Below, in pieces: positions 42,073-50,901 of a stretch of 64,000 nt of DNA. The stretch comes from an uncultured Alphaproteobacteria bacterium (lineage in GTDB: Bacteria; Pseudomonadota; Alphaproteobacteria; CAAGCB01; CAG-977), in the NCBI GenBank assembly GCA_934277945.1, contig CAKQWA010000006.1, forward strand, positions 1 to 64,000, written 5' to 3'. The first letter of the stretch is position 1. Each line of letters begins with the position of its first letter. Position numbers and translations under genes: made by a program. The notes below the pieces were generated by a model. That model worked only from the letters and a program-made list of their open reading frames with translations, was not told the DNA's origin and searched no databases.

Positions 42073-42950
42073 AATACTATGTGCGCCACATTTCCTCTTA
42101 CGCCTACGAATTCCCCGTCACGCTGTCCGCGCACGTCGCCCGATTGAAGCCGCGCGAAACGCCGTATCAAAAAGTGTCGGACGTCAAATTGACAATCGAC
42201 CCGCAAACCGACGCGGCGCGCGACGTGACGGACGCTTTCGGCAACACGATGACGCTGTTCACGGTGGAAAAAACGCACGACGCTCTGACCGTGACTTCCG
42301 AATTTCACGCGCAGACGCGCGCGCCCGATTATCCGAATCCCGCCGGAACGCCCGCTTGGGAGGAAGTCGCGCAAATCCTGAAATTTCCGCAGACGGACGC
42401 TTTGCTTGAAGCGGCGCAGATGAGCGCGGAATCGTGCTTCATTCAAAAAACGGCGGCGGCGCGGGAATACGCCCTGCAATCGTTCGCGAAAAACCGTCCC
42501 GTTCTGGAAGCGGCGGAGGATTTGACGCACCGCATTTACGAGGATTTCCTGTACGACCCGACGGCGACCAGCGTCGCCACGCCCGTGGACGAAGTGCTGA
42601 AACTGCGGCGCGGCGTGTGTCAGGATTTCGCGCATCTCGCCATTGCCTGCCTGCGTTCGCTCGGTCTGGCGGCGCGCTACGTCAGCGGGTACATCCGCAC
42701 GCACAAAGCCGACGATTCCGCCATGGTCGGCGGCGACGCGTCGCACGCGTGGTTTTCCGTGTTCGTCCCGTCGATTTGCGGCTGGGTCGACCTTGACCCG
42801 ACAAACAATATGTACTTGGGCGAAGAACACGTCACAATCGGCTGGGGACGCGATTTCGACGACATGAGCCCCGTCAAAGGCGTGATGACAGGCGGCGGCA
42901 AACATTCGTTCAGCGTCGACGTTCTGGTCGCCCCGCAAAGTGACGACTAG
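42069..42950 (+). CDS. Transglutaminase-like cysteine protease family protein
   Basis: A 293-residue protein. The N-terminal beta domain (KYYVRHISSYAYEFPV) is followed by a transglutaminase core with the full triad: C184 in RRGVCQDFAHL, H226 in GGDASHAWF and D241 in WVDLDPTNN. Bacterial members mostly act as amide hydrolases or ligases. The ATG at 42069 overlaps the upstream stop (ATGA), so it is co-translated with the ATP-grasp/alpha-E protein, its usual partner. No signal peptide, so it is probably cytoplasmic. Confidence 0.9.
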   Translation: MKYYVRHISSYAYEFPVTLSAHVARLKPRETPYQKVSDVKLTIDPQTDAARDVTDAFGNTMTLFTVEKTHDALTVTSEFHAQTRAPDYPNPAGTPAWEEVAQILKFPQTDALLEAAQMSAESCFIQKTAAAREYALQSFAKNRPVLEAAEDLTHRIYEDFLYDPTATSVATPVDEVLKLRRGVCQDFAHLAIACLRSLGLAARYVSGYIRTHKADDSAMVGGDASHAWFSVFVPSICGWVDLDPTNNMYLGEEHVTIGWGRDFDDMSPVKGVMTGGGKHSFSVDVLVAPQSDD

Positions 42951-43059
42951 GCAAAAATTGCCTACTAACATATTGAAAAAACTTGATTTTTTTATTTATT
43001 TCCTTTTCAAAGCGTGATATCTTCAAAATAAGGGATGTTTTAAAAAGGGAACGCCTGTC

Positions 43060-44547
43060 ATGACGACGATGCCTTACAATTATTCTTACAACAACTCCAC
43101 CGCGTTGAGCGCGAGCCTGAACGCGTCGGTCAAACGGTCGCAATGGCTGCGGCAAGCCTACGAAAAGAACACGACGGCGCTCGGCACGGGAAAGAACGTC
43201 AACACGCCCTACGACGACGCCATACGCTATTTCAAGGACGCGCATCTGTCCGAAAAGGCGCAGAGCATCACGGATTTGCTGGACCATATTTCCATCATCA
43301 CGTCGACGCTGAATTCTGTCGACGATTCCCTGACCACGCTGAACGATTTGGTCGACATGGCGAAAGGCGCGGCGACGAAAGCGCGTCAGACGCTCGACAC
43401 GCCCGCGATCATCACGGGAAACGTCAAACTGCTCAAAGAGCGCGCGATGAGTGAAATCGGCGGCTGCAAGGGCGGCGACGTTCTGTGTCTGCGCTACGGC
43501 GAGGCGAACAAGGCGGAATCCTCGAAAACGGTGTCGAAACTTGACAAACTGTCCGATTTCGGCATTACGCTGGGCGAAAATTTCTCCGTCAAGGTCGGCG
43601 ACGACGACTGGGTCGACATTCCCGTCACGAATCAGGACATGACGCTGGACGCGTTCATGAAAGAAGTCGTCTTGACGCTGGGCGAAGACCGCGTGAAATA
43701 CACAATCAAGGACAACAAACTGACGCTGGAAACGACGGATCAGACAGGCATTATTTTCTCCAACCGCCATTACGACATATCGACGAAAGAATTGATCGCA
43801 AACGACACGTCGCCGAGCGTCGCGGAAAAACTGGGTTTCGACCAACAGGTTTATCTGACCGTCGACGATGACGACACCGTCGAATCGCTGATGCTTGAAA
43901 TCAATAAAATCGACGGATTTGAAGCCAAACTCGACAAAAACAACCACCTGCAAATTTCGTCGCAGTACGGCGACGACATCATTGTGACGGACTTTTCGGG
44001 CACAACGGCGAAAGCGACCGGCATCGACGGCATGGCGCGCGACGGTCTGCACGTCCGCCGCGACGAAGCGAAAAACTACAACGACATTCTCGACCAAATC
44101 GACGAACTGGTCAAAGACAGCATCTTCAACGGCGTGAATCTGCTGGCGGGCGACGATATGCGCGCGGTCTTTGACGAAAAAGCGCAGAGCATCCGCGAAA
44201 TTTACGGCGTGAATCTGGATGCCGAATCCATGGGGCTGGCACGCGAACAAAACGATTGGGCGAGCACGCAGGACATCGACTCCGCGCTGACCTCCCTTGA
44301 AAGCGCGATCAATCAAATCAGAAGCGCGGCGCAGTATTTCGACCGCTCGAACGCAATGGTGTCGTCGCGCGAAACGTTTTTAAACGCGCTGTCCGCCACT
44401 TTCCAAAAAGGCGCGGACGCCATGACTTTGGCGGATTTGAACGAAGTCAGTTCGCAGTTGCTGTCCATTAAAACGCAACAGGACATCGCCGCCCAAGTCA
44501 TCAGTTTGACGTTGGAAATCGATTCGGATATACTGTCCTTATTCTAA
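43060..44547 (+). CDS. Flagellin-like protein
   Basis: A 495-residue flagellin family member. The conserved N-terminal coiled coil (about 15-110, including ALGTGKNVNTPYDDAIRYFKDAHLSEKA) and C-terminal coiled coil (about 395-495, with DIDSALTSLESAINQIRSAAQYF) match D0/D1 domains, while residues 130-390 form a variable, acidic surface region. The first residues are unusually rich in Tyr/Asn/Ser. AAAAAGGGA precedes the ATG. A 109-base leader region upstream lacks a clear sigma-54 or sigma-28 promoter. It pairs with flbT, 19 bases downstream. No other flagellar gene is present. Confidence 0.84.
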   Translation: MTTMPYNYSYNNSTALSASLNASVKRSQWLRQAYEKNTTALGTGKNVNTPYDDAIRYFKDAHLSEKAQSITDLLDHISIITSTLNSVDDSLTTLNDLVDMAKGAATKARQTLDTPAIITGNVKLLKERAMSEIGGCKGGDVLCLRYGEANKAESSKTVSKLDKLSDFGITLGENFSVKVGDDDWVDIPVTNQDMTLDAFMKEVVLTLGEDRVKYTIKDNKLTLETTDQTGIIFSNRHYDISTKELIANDTSPSVAEKLGFDQQVYLTVDDDDTVESLMLEINKIDGFEAKLDKNNHLQISSQYGDDIIVTDFSGTTAKATGIDGMARDGLHVRRDEAKNYNDILDQIDELVKDSIFNGVNLLAGDDMRAVFDEKAQSIREIYGVNLDAESMGLAREQNDWASTQDIDSALTSLESAINQIRSAAQYFDRSNAMVSSRETFLNALSATFQKGADAMTLADLNEVSSQLLSIKTQQDIAAQVISLTLEIDSDILSLF

Positions 44548-44566
44548 TTTATGCAAGGAGGCTTTC

Positions 44567-44968
44567 ATGCCGTTAAAAATCGAACTGAAACCGGGGGAAC
44601 GCCTGATTATCGGCAACACGCTGATTACGAACGACAAGGATCGCGTGAAATTCTTTATCGAGGGCAACGTGCCCATTTTGCGCGAAAAATACGTCTTGTC
44701 GCAAAAGGAGGCGAACACGCCCTGCAAGCGCCTGTATTACACGTTGCAGGAAATGTATCTGGCGAAAGACCCGAAAGCCCTGCACGCGACCTATTTCGAC
44801 CAGATTGCGCAAATCACGAAAGCCGCGCCCAGTCTGGCGATGAAAATCGACGTCGTAAACCAGAACATTTTGGAGGGCGATTATTACAACGCCCTGAAAA
44901 ACATGATGAAAGTCATTGAAGCGGAAGAAAAAATCATGAATTTCGCCGCTCCCGCGCAAGAAGGCTGA
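44567..44968 (+). CDS. flbT: Flagellar biosynthesis repressor FlbT
   Basis: A 133-residue FlbT. The N-terminal PLKIELKPGERLIIGNTLITN and the following KFFIEGNVPILREKYVLS are characteristic. In Caulobacter FlbT binds the 5' leader of flagellin mRNA and limits its translation until the hook is complete. Adjacent placement to the flagellin gene fits that role, and the flagellin leader is the expected target. AGGAGG precedes the ATG. An intrinsic terminator follows. Confidence 0.93.
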   Translation: MPLKIELKPGERLIIGNTLITNDKDRVKFFIEGNVPILREKYVLSQKEANTPCKRLYYTLQEMYLAKDPKALHATYFDQIAQITKAAPSLAMKIDVVNQNILEGDYYNALKNMMKVIEAEEKIMNFAAPAQEG

Positions 44969-44997
44969 TTTTCGCTTTTTCAAAAAAAAAAAAAAAC

Positions 44998-45027
44998 AAC
45001 GCCCGAACGGACATCCGCGCGGGCGTT
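44998..45027. terminator. Bidirectional intrinsic terminator
   Basis: AACGCCCG and its complement form an eight-bp stem around a 14-base loop. A run of A on the left and TTTTCTTT on the right let it serve flbT (rightward) and prfC (leftward). Confidence 0.85.
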
Positions 45028-45031
45028 TTCT

Positions 45032-46624
45032 TTACGCATTCTGCTTCGTTGCCAAGAACGTGATTTTCGGATTGTCCTCCGCCGTTTTGTTCAAATGCCA
45101 CGCGTTGCGCGCCAAAAACACGGGTTCTTGATCGTGGTCGTAGGCGATGGAGCCTTGATTGGAATCAATGAATTTTTTCAAATCGTCCGAATTTTCCGCC
45201 TGCACCCAGCGCGCCGTGAACAAGGCGCACGGCTCGAAAATGACGGGAATTTCGTATTCCGTGCGGATTCTGTCCGCCAGAACGTCGAATTGCAGCGCGC
45301 CGACGACGCCGACAATCCAATCCGTGCTGATGACGGGCTTGAACACGCTCGCCCCGCCCTCCTCGGCGATTTGGCGCAGAGCGTCGCCCAGATGCTTGGC
45401 TTTCAGCGGATCGACGCACCGCACTTTTTGCAGCATTTCGGGCGCAAACGACGGGATGCCCGTAAAGACGAGTTTTTCGCCCTCCGTCAGCGCGTCGCCG
45501 ATGCGCAGATTGCCGTGGTTTGGCAAGCCGATGATGTCGCCGGCGAACGCTTCCTGCGCCAATTCGCGATCCTGCGCCAAAAACATGACCGGATTGTGCA
45601 TCGGCAGGACTTTGCCCGACCGGACGTGCGTCAGTTTCATCATGCGCTCGAAATGCCCCGAACAAATGCGCATGAACGCGATGCGGTCGCGGTGCTTGGG
45701 GTCCATGTTCGCCTGAATTTTGAACACGAACGCCGACACTTTGTCTTCCGTCGGGTCGATTTTGCGGTCGCGCGCGGGCTGCAAGCGCGGCGACGGGGCG
45801 AATTTCGTCAAAGCGTCAATCAGTTCGCGCACGCCGAAATTGTTGACCGCCGAGCCGAAAAACACGGGGGTCAGCGAGCCTTCCAAATACGCTTGCGCGT
45901 CGAATTCGGGACACAAGCCGCGCACCATTTCGACGTCTTCGCGCAAACGGGACAATTCGTAAGACGGCAGAAGTTTGTCGAGTTTTTCGTCGTCCAAGCC
46001 CGAACACACTTCGGCGTTTTGCGGCAGTTGGGTTTTGTCGGCGTTGCGGTCCATCAGCACCAGTTTGTCGTTCAGCAGATCGTAGCATCCCAGAAAATCG
46101 CGCCCCATGCCTATGGGCCAGCTGGCAGGCGCGGTGTCCAGCGCGAGCGTTTCGTTGATTTCTTCCAACAGGGCGAACGGGTCGCGCGATTCGCGGTCGA
46201 GTTTGTTGATGAACGTGATAATCGGCACGTCGCGCAAACGGCAGACTTCAAACAGTTTGCGGGTGCGCTCCTCGATGCCTTTCGCCGCGTCGATGACCAT
46301 GACGGCGGAATCGACGGCGGTCAGAACGCGGTAGGTGTCTTCGGAAAAGTCTTCATGCCCCGGCGTGTCCAGCAGATTGAACGTGCATCCGCCGTACTCG
46401 AACGTCATGACGGACGACGCGACGGAAATGCCGCGTTCGCGTTCGACTTTCATCCAGTCGGAACGGGCGCGGCGCTGTTCTCCGCGCGCTTTGACCGCTC
46501 CCGCCATTTGAATCGCCCCGCCGAACAGCAGCAGTTTTTCGGTCAGCGTCGTTTTACCGGCGTCGGGGTGTGAAATAATCGCAAACGTGCGGCGGCGTTT
46601 CACTTCGCTTTGTAAGTCTGTCAT
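45032..46624 (-). CDS. prfC: Peptide chain release factor 3
   Basis: A 530-residue translational GTPase, the usual RF3 length. The G1 motif is SHPDAGKTT, followed by LDTPGHEDFSEDTYR (G3) and FINKLDRE (G4), then domains II and III of RF3. It recycles RF1 and RF2 after peptide release. I chose the ATG at 46624 because it gives the conserved MTDLQSEVKRRRTFAIISH start; an upstream start would add 26 residues in the A/T-rich leader. It stands between two intrinsic terminators as a single-gene unit. Confidence 0.95.
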   Translation of the reverse strand: MTDLQSEVKRRRTFAIISHPDAGKTTLTEKLLLFGGAIQMAGAVKARGEQRRARSDWMKVERERGISVASSVMTFEYGGCTFNLLDTPGHEDFSEDTYRVLTAVDSAVMVIDAAKGIEERTRKLFEVCRLRDVPIITFINKLDRESRDPFALLEEINETLALDTAPASWPIGMGRDFLGCYDLLNDKLVLMDRNADKTQLPQNAEVCSGLDDEKLDKLLPSYELSRLREDVEMVRGLCPEFDAQAYLEGSLTPVFFGSAVNNFGVRELIDALTKFAPSPRLQPARDRKIDPTEDKVSAFVFKIQANMDPKHRDRIAFMRICSGHFERMMKLTHVRSGKVLPMHNPVMFLAQDRELAQEAFAGDIIGLPNHGNLRIGDALTEGEKLVFTGIPSFAPEMLQKVRCVDPLKAKHLGDALRQIAEEGGASVFKPVISTDWIVGVVGALQFDVLADRIRTEYEIPVIFEPCALFTARWVQAENSDDLKKFIDSNQGSIAYDHDQEPVFLARNAWHLNKTAEDNPKITFLATKQNA

Positions 46625-46683
46625 CGTGTCAAAACCTTGTTTTTTGAATTTTGATTTTCTTGTATCATCTTTTTGCGGCAAAA

Positions 46684-46714
46684 AAAAGCGGAAAGCCCTC
46701 AACTTTCCGCTTTT
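46684..46714 (-). terminator. Intrinsic terminator after the TPR-nudF operon
   Basis: On the minus strand AAAAGCGGAAAG pairs with CTTTCCGCTTTT around a seven-base loop and is followed by further T. It closes the operon that ends with the TPR gene and separates it from prfC. Confidence 0.9.
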
Positions 46715-46729
46715 ATCGTTTTTAAGTCC

Positions 46730-47914
46730 TTACTGCGCGGCGCAAACGCAATTCTGCGGCGCGGGGGCGGCTTTCTTTTTCGCGGGCTTTTTCACCGTCT
46801 TTTTCTTGACGGGAGCCGCTTTTTTCGGAGCCGCCTGCGGACAGGTCTGCGTCTGGCGCAGGCATTTTTGAATACACGGCGCGGCGTTCGCGTTCGCCTT
46901 TTGCCCGCCCGTCATGCCCAAGCGCGCGTAAATCAGGTTTTCGGTCGCTTTCTTTTCGGCGGCGGCTTCGGCGGGCGTAATCAAGCCCATGCGCTGCAAC
47001 GTTTCAATGCGGCGGAGCATTTTCGCCCCGTCCATAACGCCTTCCGGCGACGCTTTCGGAGGCATCAAAGCGCGCGGCTTGGACGGCAAAAGCGCTTCCA
47101 GAATAATCTCGCGCTCGACGGCGTGTTCCTGCGGCGTAATCGCGCGGATTTCCAGCGCGGCGCGCAACGCGTCCAGACGGTGAATGATCTCGTCGGCTTC
47201 GGGCGCGGGCAAATCCAGCCCCTGACCCGCCGGCTGCAAGGAATACGGCATCAGCCCGCCCAGATTGACGGAGCGGCGGATTTGCCATTCCTCCTGCGTG
47301 ACCAGTTTTTCGTCGCGCAGACGGATGAACGTCAGAAAACGCTGAACGACGTTGCGGTCGCCCTCGTCCAGCATATCCAGCCCGCCTTTGACGCTCCGCT
47401 TTTCAATAACGAACGCTTCCGCCCCTTTCGGCGACAGTTTCGTCCCCGCCCGCACTTTAACCACCGATGCGTCGCCAGCGTTTTGCGTAAACACGGCGGC
47501 GCCCGTTTCGGCGTCCACTTTGGCGAACGGACGTTCCTTTTGCTCCATGAAATTCAAACGCTGGGCGGCAATCGCGCGCAATTCCTGCGGCTGAGTCTTT
47601 TTAAACTGCCCGAACATCGCCGCCTGACTGCCCGCCGGCAAAGCCATCACGTCCTCGTAATAGCGGCGCGAACGGTTCGGATAGCCCAGATTGTCATAGG
47701 CGATGCCCGCCACCATCAGCGCGTAAGCGTCGTTCGGGTCGACTTTCAGCGCTTCGTTCGAGTAATTGACCGCCTTGTCGAAATCGCCGAGCGACAGGCT
47801 TAAAATCGCTTCTTCGGTCGGCGTTTTGCTTGTCAAACAGCCGCACAGGGCGAACATTCCCAGAAAAGCGGACGTTTTTGCCGCCGTTGATAAAATTTTT
47901 CCGATATCCGTCAT
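46730..47914 (-). CDS. TPR-containing lipoprotein with basic Lys/Pro/Ala tail
   Basis: A 394-residue protein. A lipobox-like LCGC (cysteine near residue 26) follows a hydrophobic stretch. Residues about 30-110 form one or two TPR units (DFDKAVNYSNEALKVDPNDAYALMVAGIAY). A middle helical domain follows, then a basic low-complexity tail with KKKTVKKPAKKKAAPA and several cysteines. The tail could bind nucleic acid, peptidoglycan or membranes, but that is a guess. No specific family recognised. Its ATG overlaps the stop of the Nudix gene upstream. Confidence 0.7.
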   Translation of the reverse strand: MTDIGKILSTAAKTSAFLGMFALCGCLTSKTPTEEAILSLSLGDFDKAVNYSNEALKVDPNDAYALMVAGIAYDNLGYPNRSRRYYEDVMALPAGSQAAMFGQFKKTQPQELRAIAAQRLNFMEQKERPFAKVDAETGAAVFTQNAGDASVVKVRAGTKLSPKGAEAFVIEKRSVKGGLDMLDEGDRNVVQRFLTFIRLRDEKLVTQEEWQIRRSVNLGGLMPYSLQPAGQGLDLPAPEADEIIHRLDALRAALEIRAITPQEHAVEREIILEALLPSKPRALMPPKASPEGVMDGAKMLRRIETLQRMGLITPAEAAAEKKATENLIYARLGMTGGQKANANAAPCIQKCLRQTQTCPQAAPKKAAPVKKKTVKKPAKKKAAPAPQNCVCAAQ

Positions 47915-48528
47915 GACTTTTCACCCCATTTTTTCGCCAGATTGTCCCTGTTCAGCAAAAACCATTGGCACGCTATCAGCGTCAAAGCGTTGTTGATTTT
48001 GCCCGCGCGCACCATTTCCGCCATATCGCCGACGGAAACGGTCCTGATGCGGATGTCCTCGCCCTCCGCCGCCAGACCGCCGATTTGCGCGTGCTTTGCG
48101 GAATCGACCCTGCCGCAGTACACGTCAATGCGCTCCGTCATGCCGCCGGGGGAGGAATAGTACGACAGGGCGAATTCCAGATCCGTCACCGTACAGCCCG
48201 CTTCCTCGATCGCTTCGCGCACGGCGACGTCCGCCCCCGTTTCGCCCGCGTCGATAATCCCCGCGACGCACTCGAACATCCACGGATTATCCTTTGCAAA
48301 AAACGCGCCGGGTCTGAATTGTTCGACGAAAATCATTTCCTCGCGGTCGGGATCGTACAGCAAAACGCCCGCCGCGTTGCCCCGATCCGCCACTTCGCGT
48401 TCTATCGGCGCGCCCAAAGTGCCGTCGTAACGCGGCACGCGCAACGTGTAAGAATCTATCTTGAAAAAGCCGTCGGCAAGCCGTTTTTTGTTTAAAATCT
48501 GAATATCTTGCGCTTTCGGGTCAACCAT
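47911..48528 (-). CDS. nudF: ADP-ribose pyrophosphatase-like Nudix hydrolase
   Basis: A 205-residue Nudix protein with a canonical Nudix box, GIIDAGETGADVAVREAIEEAG, one residue group matching GX5EX7REUXEEXGU. The N-terminal strands (DSYTLRVPRYDGTLGAPIEREV) and the YYSSPGGMTERIDVYCG stretch after the box match the NudF/ADP-ribose pyrophosphatase group. It would hydrolyse ADP-ribose or related nucleotides. It diverges from the NAD(P)HX repair gene, which gives a sensible NAD-metabolism neighbourhood. Confidence 0.88.
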   Translation of the reverse strand: MVDPKAQDIQILNKKRLADGFFKIDSYTLRVPRYDGTLGAPIEREVADRGNAAGVLLYDPDREEMIFVEQFRPGAFFAKDNPWMFECVAGIIDAGETGADVAVREAIEEAGCTVTDLEFALSYYSSPGGMTERIDVYCGRVDSAKHAQIGGLAAEGEDIRIRTVSVGDMAEMVRAGKINNALTLIACQWFLLNRDNLAKKWGEKS

Positions 48529-48608
48529 CGGCGAAAACTCTCCACAAAAACTTTTTTATGCAGTATAAAGTAAAAAGATTAACAAAGAAACAATCACGGC
48601 GGGGAAAT

Positions 48609-49997
48609 ATGGAAATTTTAACGGCGGCGCAAATTAAAAAAGTCGATGAAATCGCCGTGCAAAGCGGGCTGAACGAGGCGGATTTGATTGAAAACGCCGG
48701 ATTCGCCGCCGCGTGCGTCATTGCGGATTATTTTGAAAAACGCCCCGTTTGCGTGCTGTGCGGCGCGGGAAACAACGGCGCGGACGGGCTTGTCTGCGCG
48801 CGGATTTTGCAAAATTTCGGCTGGCGCGTCCAAGTCCTGCTTTTCGGCGATAAAAGCAAAATGCGTCCCGCCGCCGCGTCGAAACTCGCCGCTTTCACGG
48901 GCGACGTTTTCGCTTTTTCGTTCGAGTGCGTACAAAAAGCCGCCGCAAAAGGCAGTCTGTTCGTTGACGCGCTGTTCGGCACGGGATTTTCACGCGATTT
49001 GCCCGACGAAATCGCCGGAACTTTCCGCTTTTTAAACGAAAACAACGCCGTTTGCGCCGCTTTGGATATGCCGTCGGGCGCGCGCGCCGACACGGGAGCC
49101 TTATCCCCGATCGCTTTGAAATGCGCGGCGACAATCACGTTTTGCCGGTGCAAGCCCGCCGCGTTCCTGTATCCCGCCAAAGCGTTTTTCGGTGAACTGT
49201 TCCTGCGCGGCGCGGGGCTTCCCGACAGCGCGGTTTCACAGGCGAAGCCGTATCTGGAAACGATTGACGAAAGCACGAAACTGCCCGCTCCGCCGAGTTT
49301 CGCCGACCACAAATACACGCGCGGCGCGACGCTGATTGTCGGCGGCGTCATGTCGGGCGCGGGACGGCTTGCCGCTTTGGGTGCGCAAAAGGCGGGGGCG
49401 GGAATGGTCAAAATCGCCGCGCCGTCCGCTTCCCTGCCGCTGTACGCGCGGCATCCCGCTTTCGTGACGCAAGCGTGTGACGACGAAAAATCGCTTGCCG
49501 CCGCGATTGCCGACAAAAAAGTGAAATCCGTCGCTTTGGGCATGGGATTGGGCGACGACGCGCGCGCCGCTTTCGCCGTCAAAGCCGCCGCTTCGTGCGG
49601 CAAGCCCGTCGTGTTCGACGCCGACGCCCTGCGCTTTTTAAAGGGGGCGGATTTAAAAGGTCAAGCCGTTTTAACGCCGCACGCCGCCGAATTTTCCGCT
49701 CTGTTCGGCGATATTGACGAAGAAGGCAAAATCAACCGCGCGCGCAAAGCCGCCGAACGCGCCGACGCGGTCGTCGTGCTGAAAGGCGCGGACACCGTCG
49801 TCGCCGATCCGTCGGGCAAAGCGGCAATCAACACAAACGCGCCTTTCACATTGGCGACGGCGGGCAGCGGCGACGTGCTGGCGGGCATCGCCGCGGCGTA
49901 TCTGGCGAACGGATTGCCCCCTTACGAAGCCGCGAAAGCCGCCGTTTTCACCCATTCGCAAGACGGTTTCGTCAGCGGCGTTTTGCACGGAGATTAA
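48609..49997 (+). CDS. nnr: Bifunctional NAD(P)HX epimerase/dehydratase
   Basis: A 462-residue fusion of the YjeF N-terminal epimerase (CVLCGAGNNGADGLVCARIL) and the C-terminal ADP-dependent dehydratase (LTPHAAEFSALFGD, and ATAGSGDVLAGIAAAYLANG). It repairs hydrated NADH and NADPH. I chose the ATG at 48609, which gives the conserved EILTAAQIKKVDE start and has GGGG upstream; an earlier in-frame ATG adds 17 basic residues. A TATAAA at about 48563 may be its -10. Confidence 0.93.
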   Translation: MEILTAAQIKKVDEIAVQSGLNEADLIENAGFAAACVIADYFEKRPVCVLCGAGNNGADGLVCARILQNFGWRVQVLLFGDKSKMRPAAASKLAAFTGDVFAFSFECVQKAAAKGSLFVDALFGTGFSRDLPDEIAGTFRFLNENNAVCAALDMPSGARADTGALSPIALKCAATITFCRCKPAAFLYPAKAFFGELFLRGAGLPDSAVSQAKPYLETIDESTKLPAPPSFADHKYTRGATLIVGGVMSGAGRLAALGAQKAGAGMVKIAAPSASLPLYARHPAFVTQACDDEKSLAAAIADKKVKSVALGMGLGDDARAAFAVKAAASCGKPVVFDADALRFLKGADLKGQAVLTPHAAEFSALFGDIDEEGKINRARKAAERADAVVVLKGADTVVADPSGKAAINTNAPFTLATAGSGDVLAGIAAAYLANGLPPYEAAKAAVFTHSQDGFVSGVLHGD

Positions 49998-50031
49998 CCG
50001 TCACAACTCTTTAATAAAGATACCCTTTTGA

Positions 50032-50562
50032 CAGTTTTACAAAATACAATCACTGTCTCTTGAACAACAACAGGAATACGTTAATCTGATACAGAACGAT
50101 TTCGGTTCCCTGACTCCCCAAAAAAGACTCAAAAACATAGAAGAAGACATCAAGCGCGCCGCAAAAGAGCAATCTCTTGCCCTTTCGGTTCACGATGCAA
50201 ATCACCGTTTAGTTATCACGGGATGCGCCGGAACGGGAAAAACGGTAACTTCTGAACAACATCTTGTTAAAATCATCACCGAAATGCCTTTAAACGCCTT
50301 TAACGGCTTATGTTTGGATGTCTTTAAAAACTTCTCTTCCGGCATTCCGCAATACGATTGCTTAATCATTGATGAAGCGCAGGATAGTTGGAATAACGAA
50401 AACGCCATTCGCTTTTATACCTTGCGGCGTTTTAAAGGGTTGGAAGCAAACGCTATTATCTATATAAAAGAAAACCCGAAAACGTCACCAAATGACGACT
50501 ATGTCGCAATGTCACGCGCAAATATCCGGCTTGTTGTCCTGAAAAAACACGTTTTAAAGTGA
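50032..50562 (+). pseudogene. Remnant of a superfamily 1 helicase-like ATPase
   Basis: An open frame without a proper start reads a protein with Walker A VITGCAGTGKT, Walker B YDCLIIDEAQD, then RRFKGLEANAIIYI and VAMSRANIRLVVL, which are motifs I, II, V-like and VI-like of UvrD/DUF2075-type helicases. Only about 180 residues remain: the region between motifs II and V is missing and the N-terminus is truncated. Base composition is visibly more A/T-rich than its neighbours, suggesting acquired DNA that has decayed. A small ATG at 50284 could only give a 92-residue fragment lacking Walker A. Confidence 0.75.
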
Positions 50563-50733
50563 CGATTTAACCGGCTCTTTCTTTATGCAAACAGTGCTGT
50601 CCCTTTCAATAAGAAGTTTCCGGCGCTGTCTGCGCGGCGGTTTGTAACGCTTACTTGCCGACCAAAGCCGCCTGCTGCGCGGCTCGGCGGTCGGACCGCT
50701 TTTCTTTTCAAATTGATTTTTCACGACTTTAAT

Positions 50734-50901
50734 GCTATATGCGCGCAACTCTGTCCGTGCGAAGCCACTGTGAAAGAGTACGGCGATTTTTCGCAATTCG
50801 ACGCGGCGAAATACATCGGGTAAGGCGCGTATCAAGCCGCTTTCCCCGTCAAAGCGATTGCCGTCAAGGCGGTTAAAGCGCCCGAATTTCTGAAAGCGTA
50901 A
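50734..50901 (+). pseudogene. Unrecognised gene remnant with internal stop
   Basis: A frame reading AICAQLCPCEATVKEYG, then DAAKYIG, a TAA at 50821, and on into GAYQAAFPVKAIAVKAV and a final TAA. The frame continues with sensible composition across the stop, and there is no start codon or ribosome site. It looks like the decayed end of a gene; I cannot name the family. It ends directly before the phosphofructokinase stop on the other strand. Confidence 0.4.

Noticed and set aside
42948..42964. A TAGGCAA/TTGCCTA hairpin at the transglutaminase stop as a terminator
   Set aside because: It lacks a T run, so it was not listed as an intrinsic terminator.
45095..46573. A 492-codon plus-strand frame opposite prfC
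   Set aside because: Antisense shadow of a certain gene.
50554..50835. A 93-codon minus-strand frame between the two gene remnants
   Set aside because: Arg/Ser/Lys-rich, overlaps decayed sequence and lacks a ribosome site. An imperfect GC-rich hairpin around 50652-50697 is present but has no clear role.
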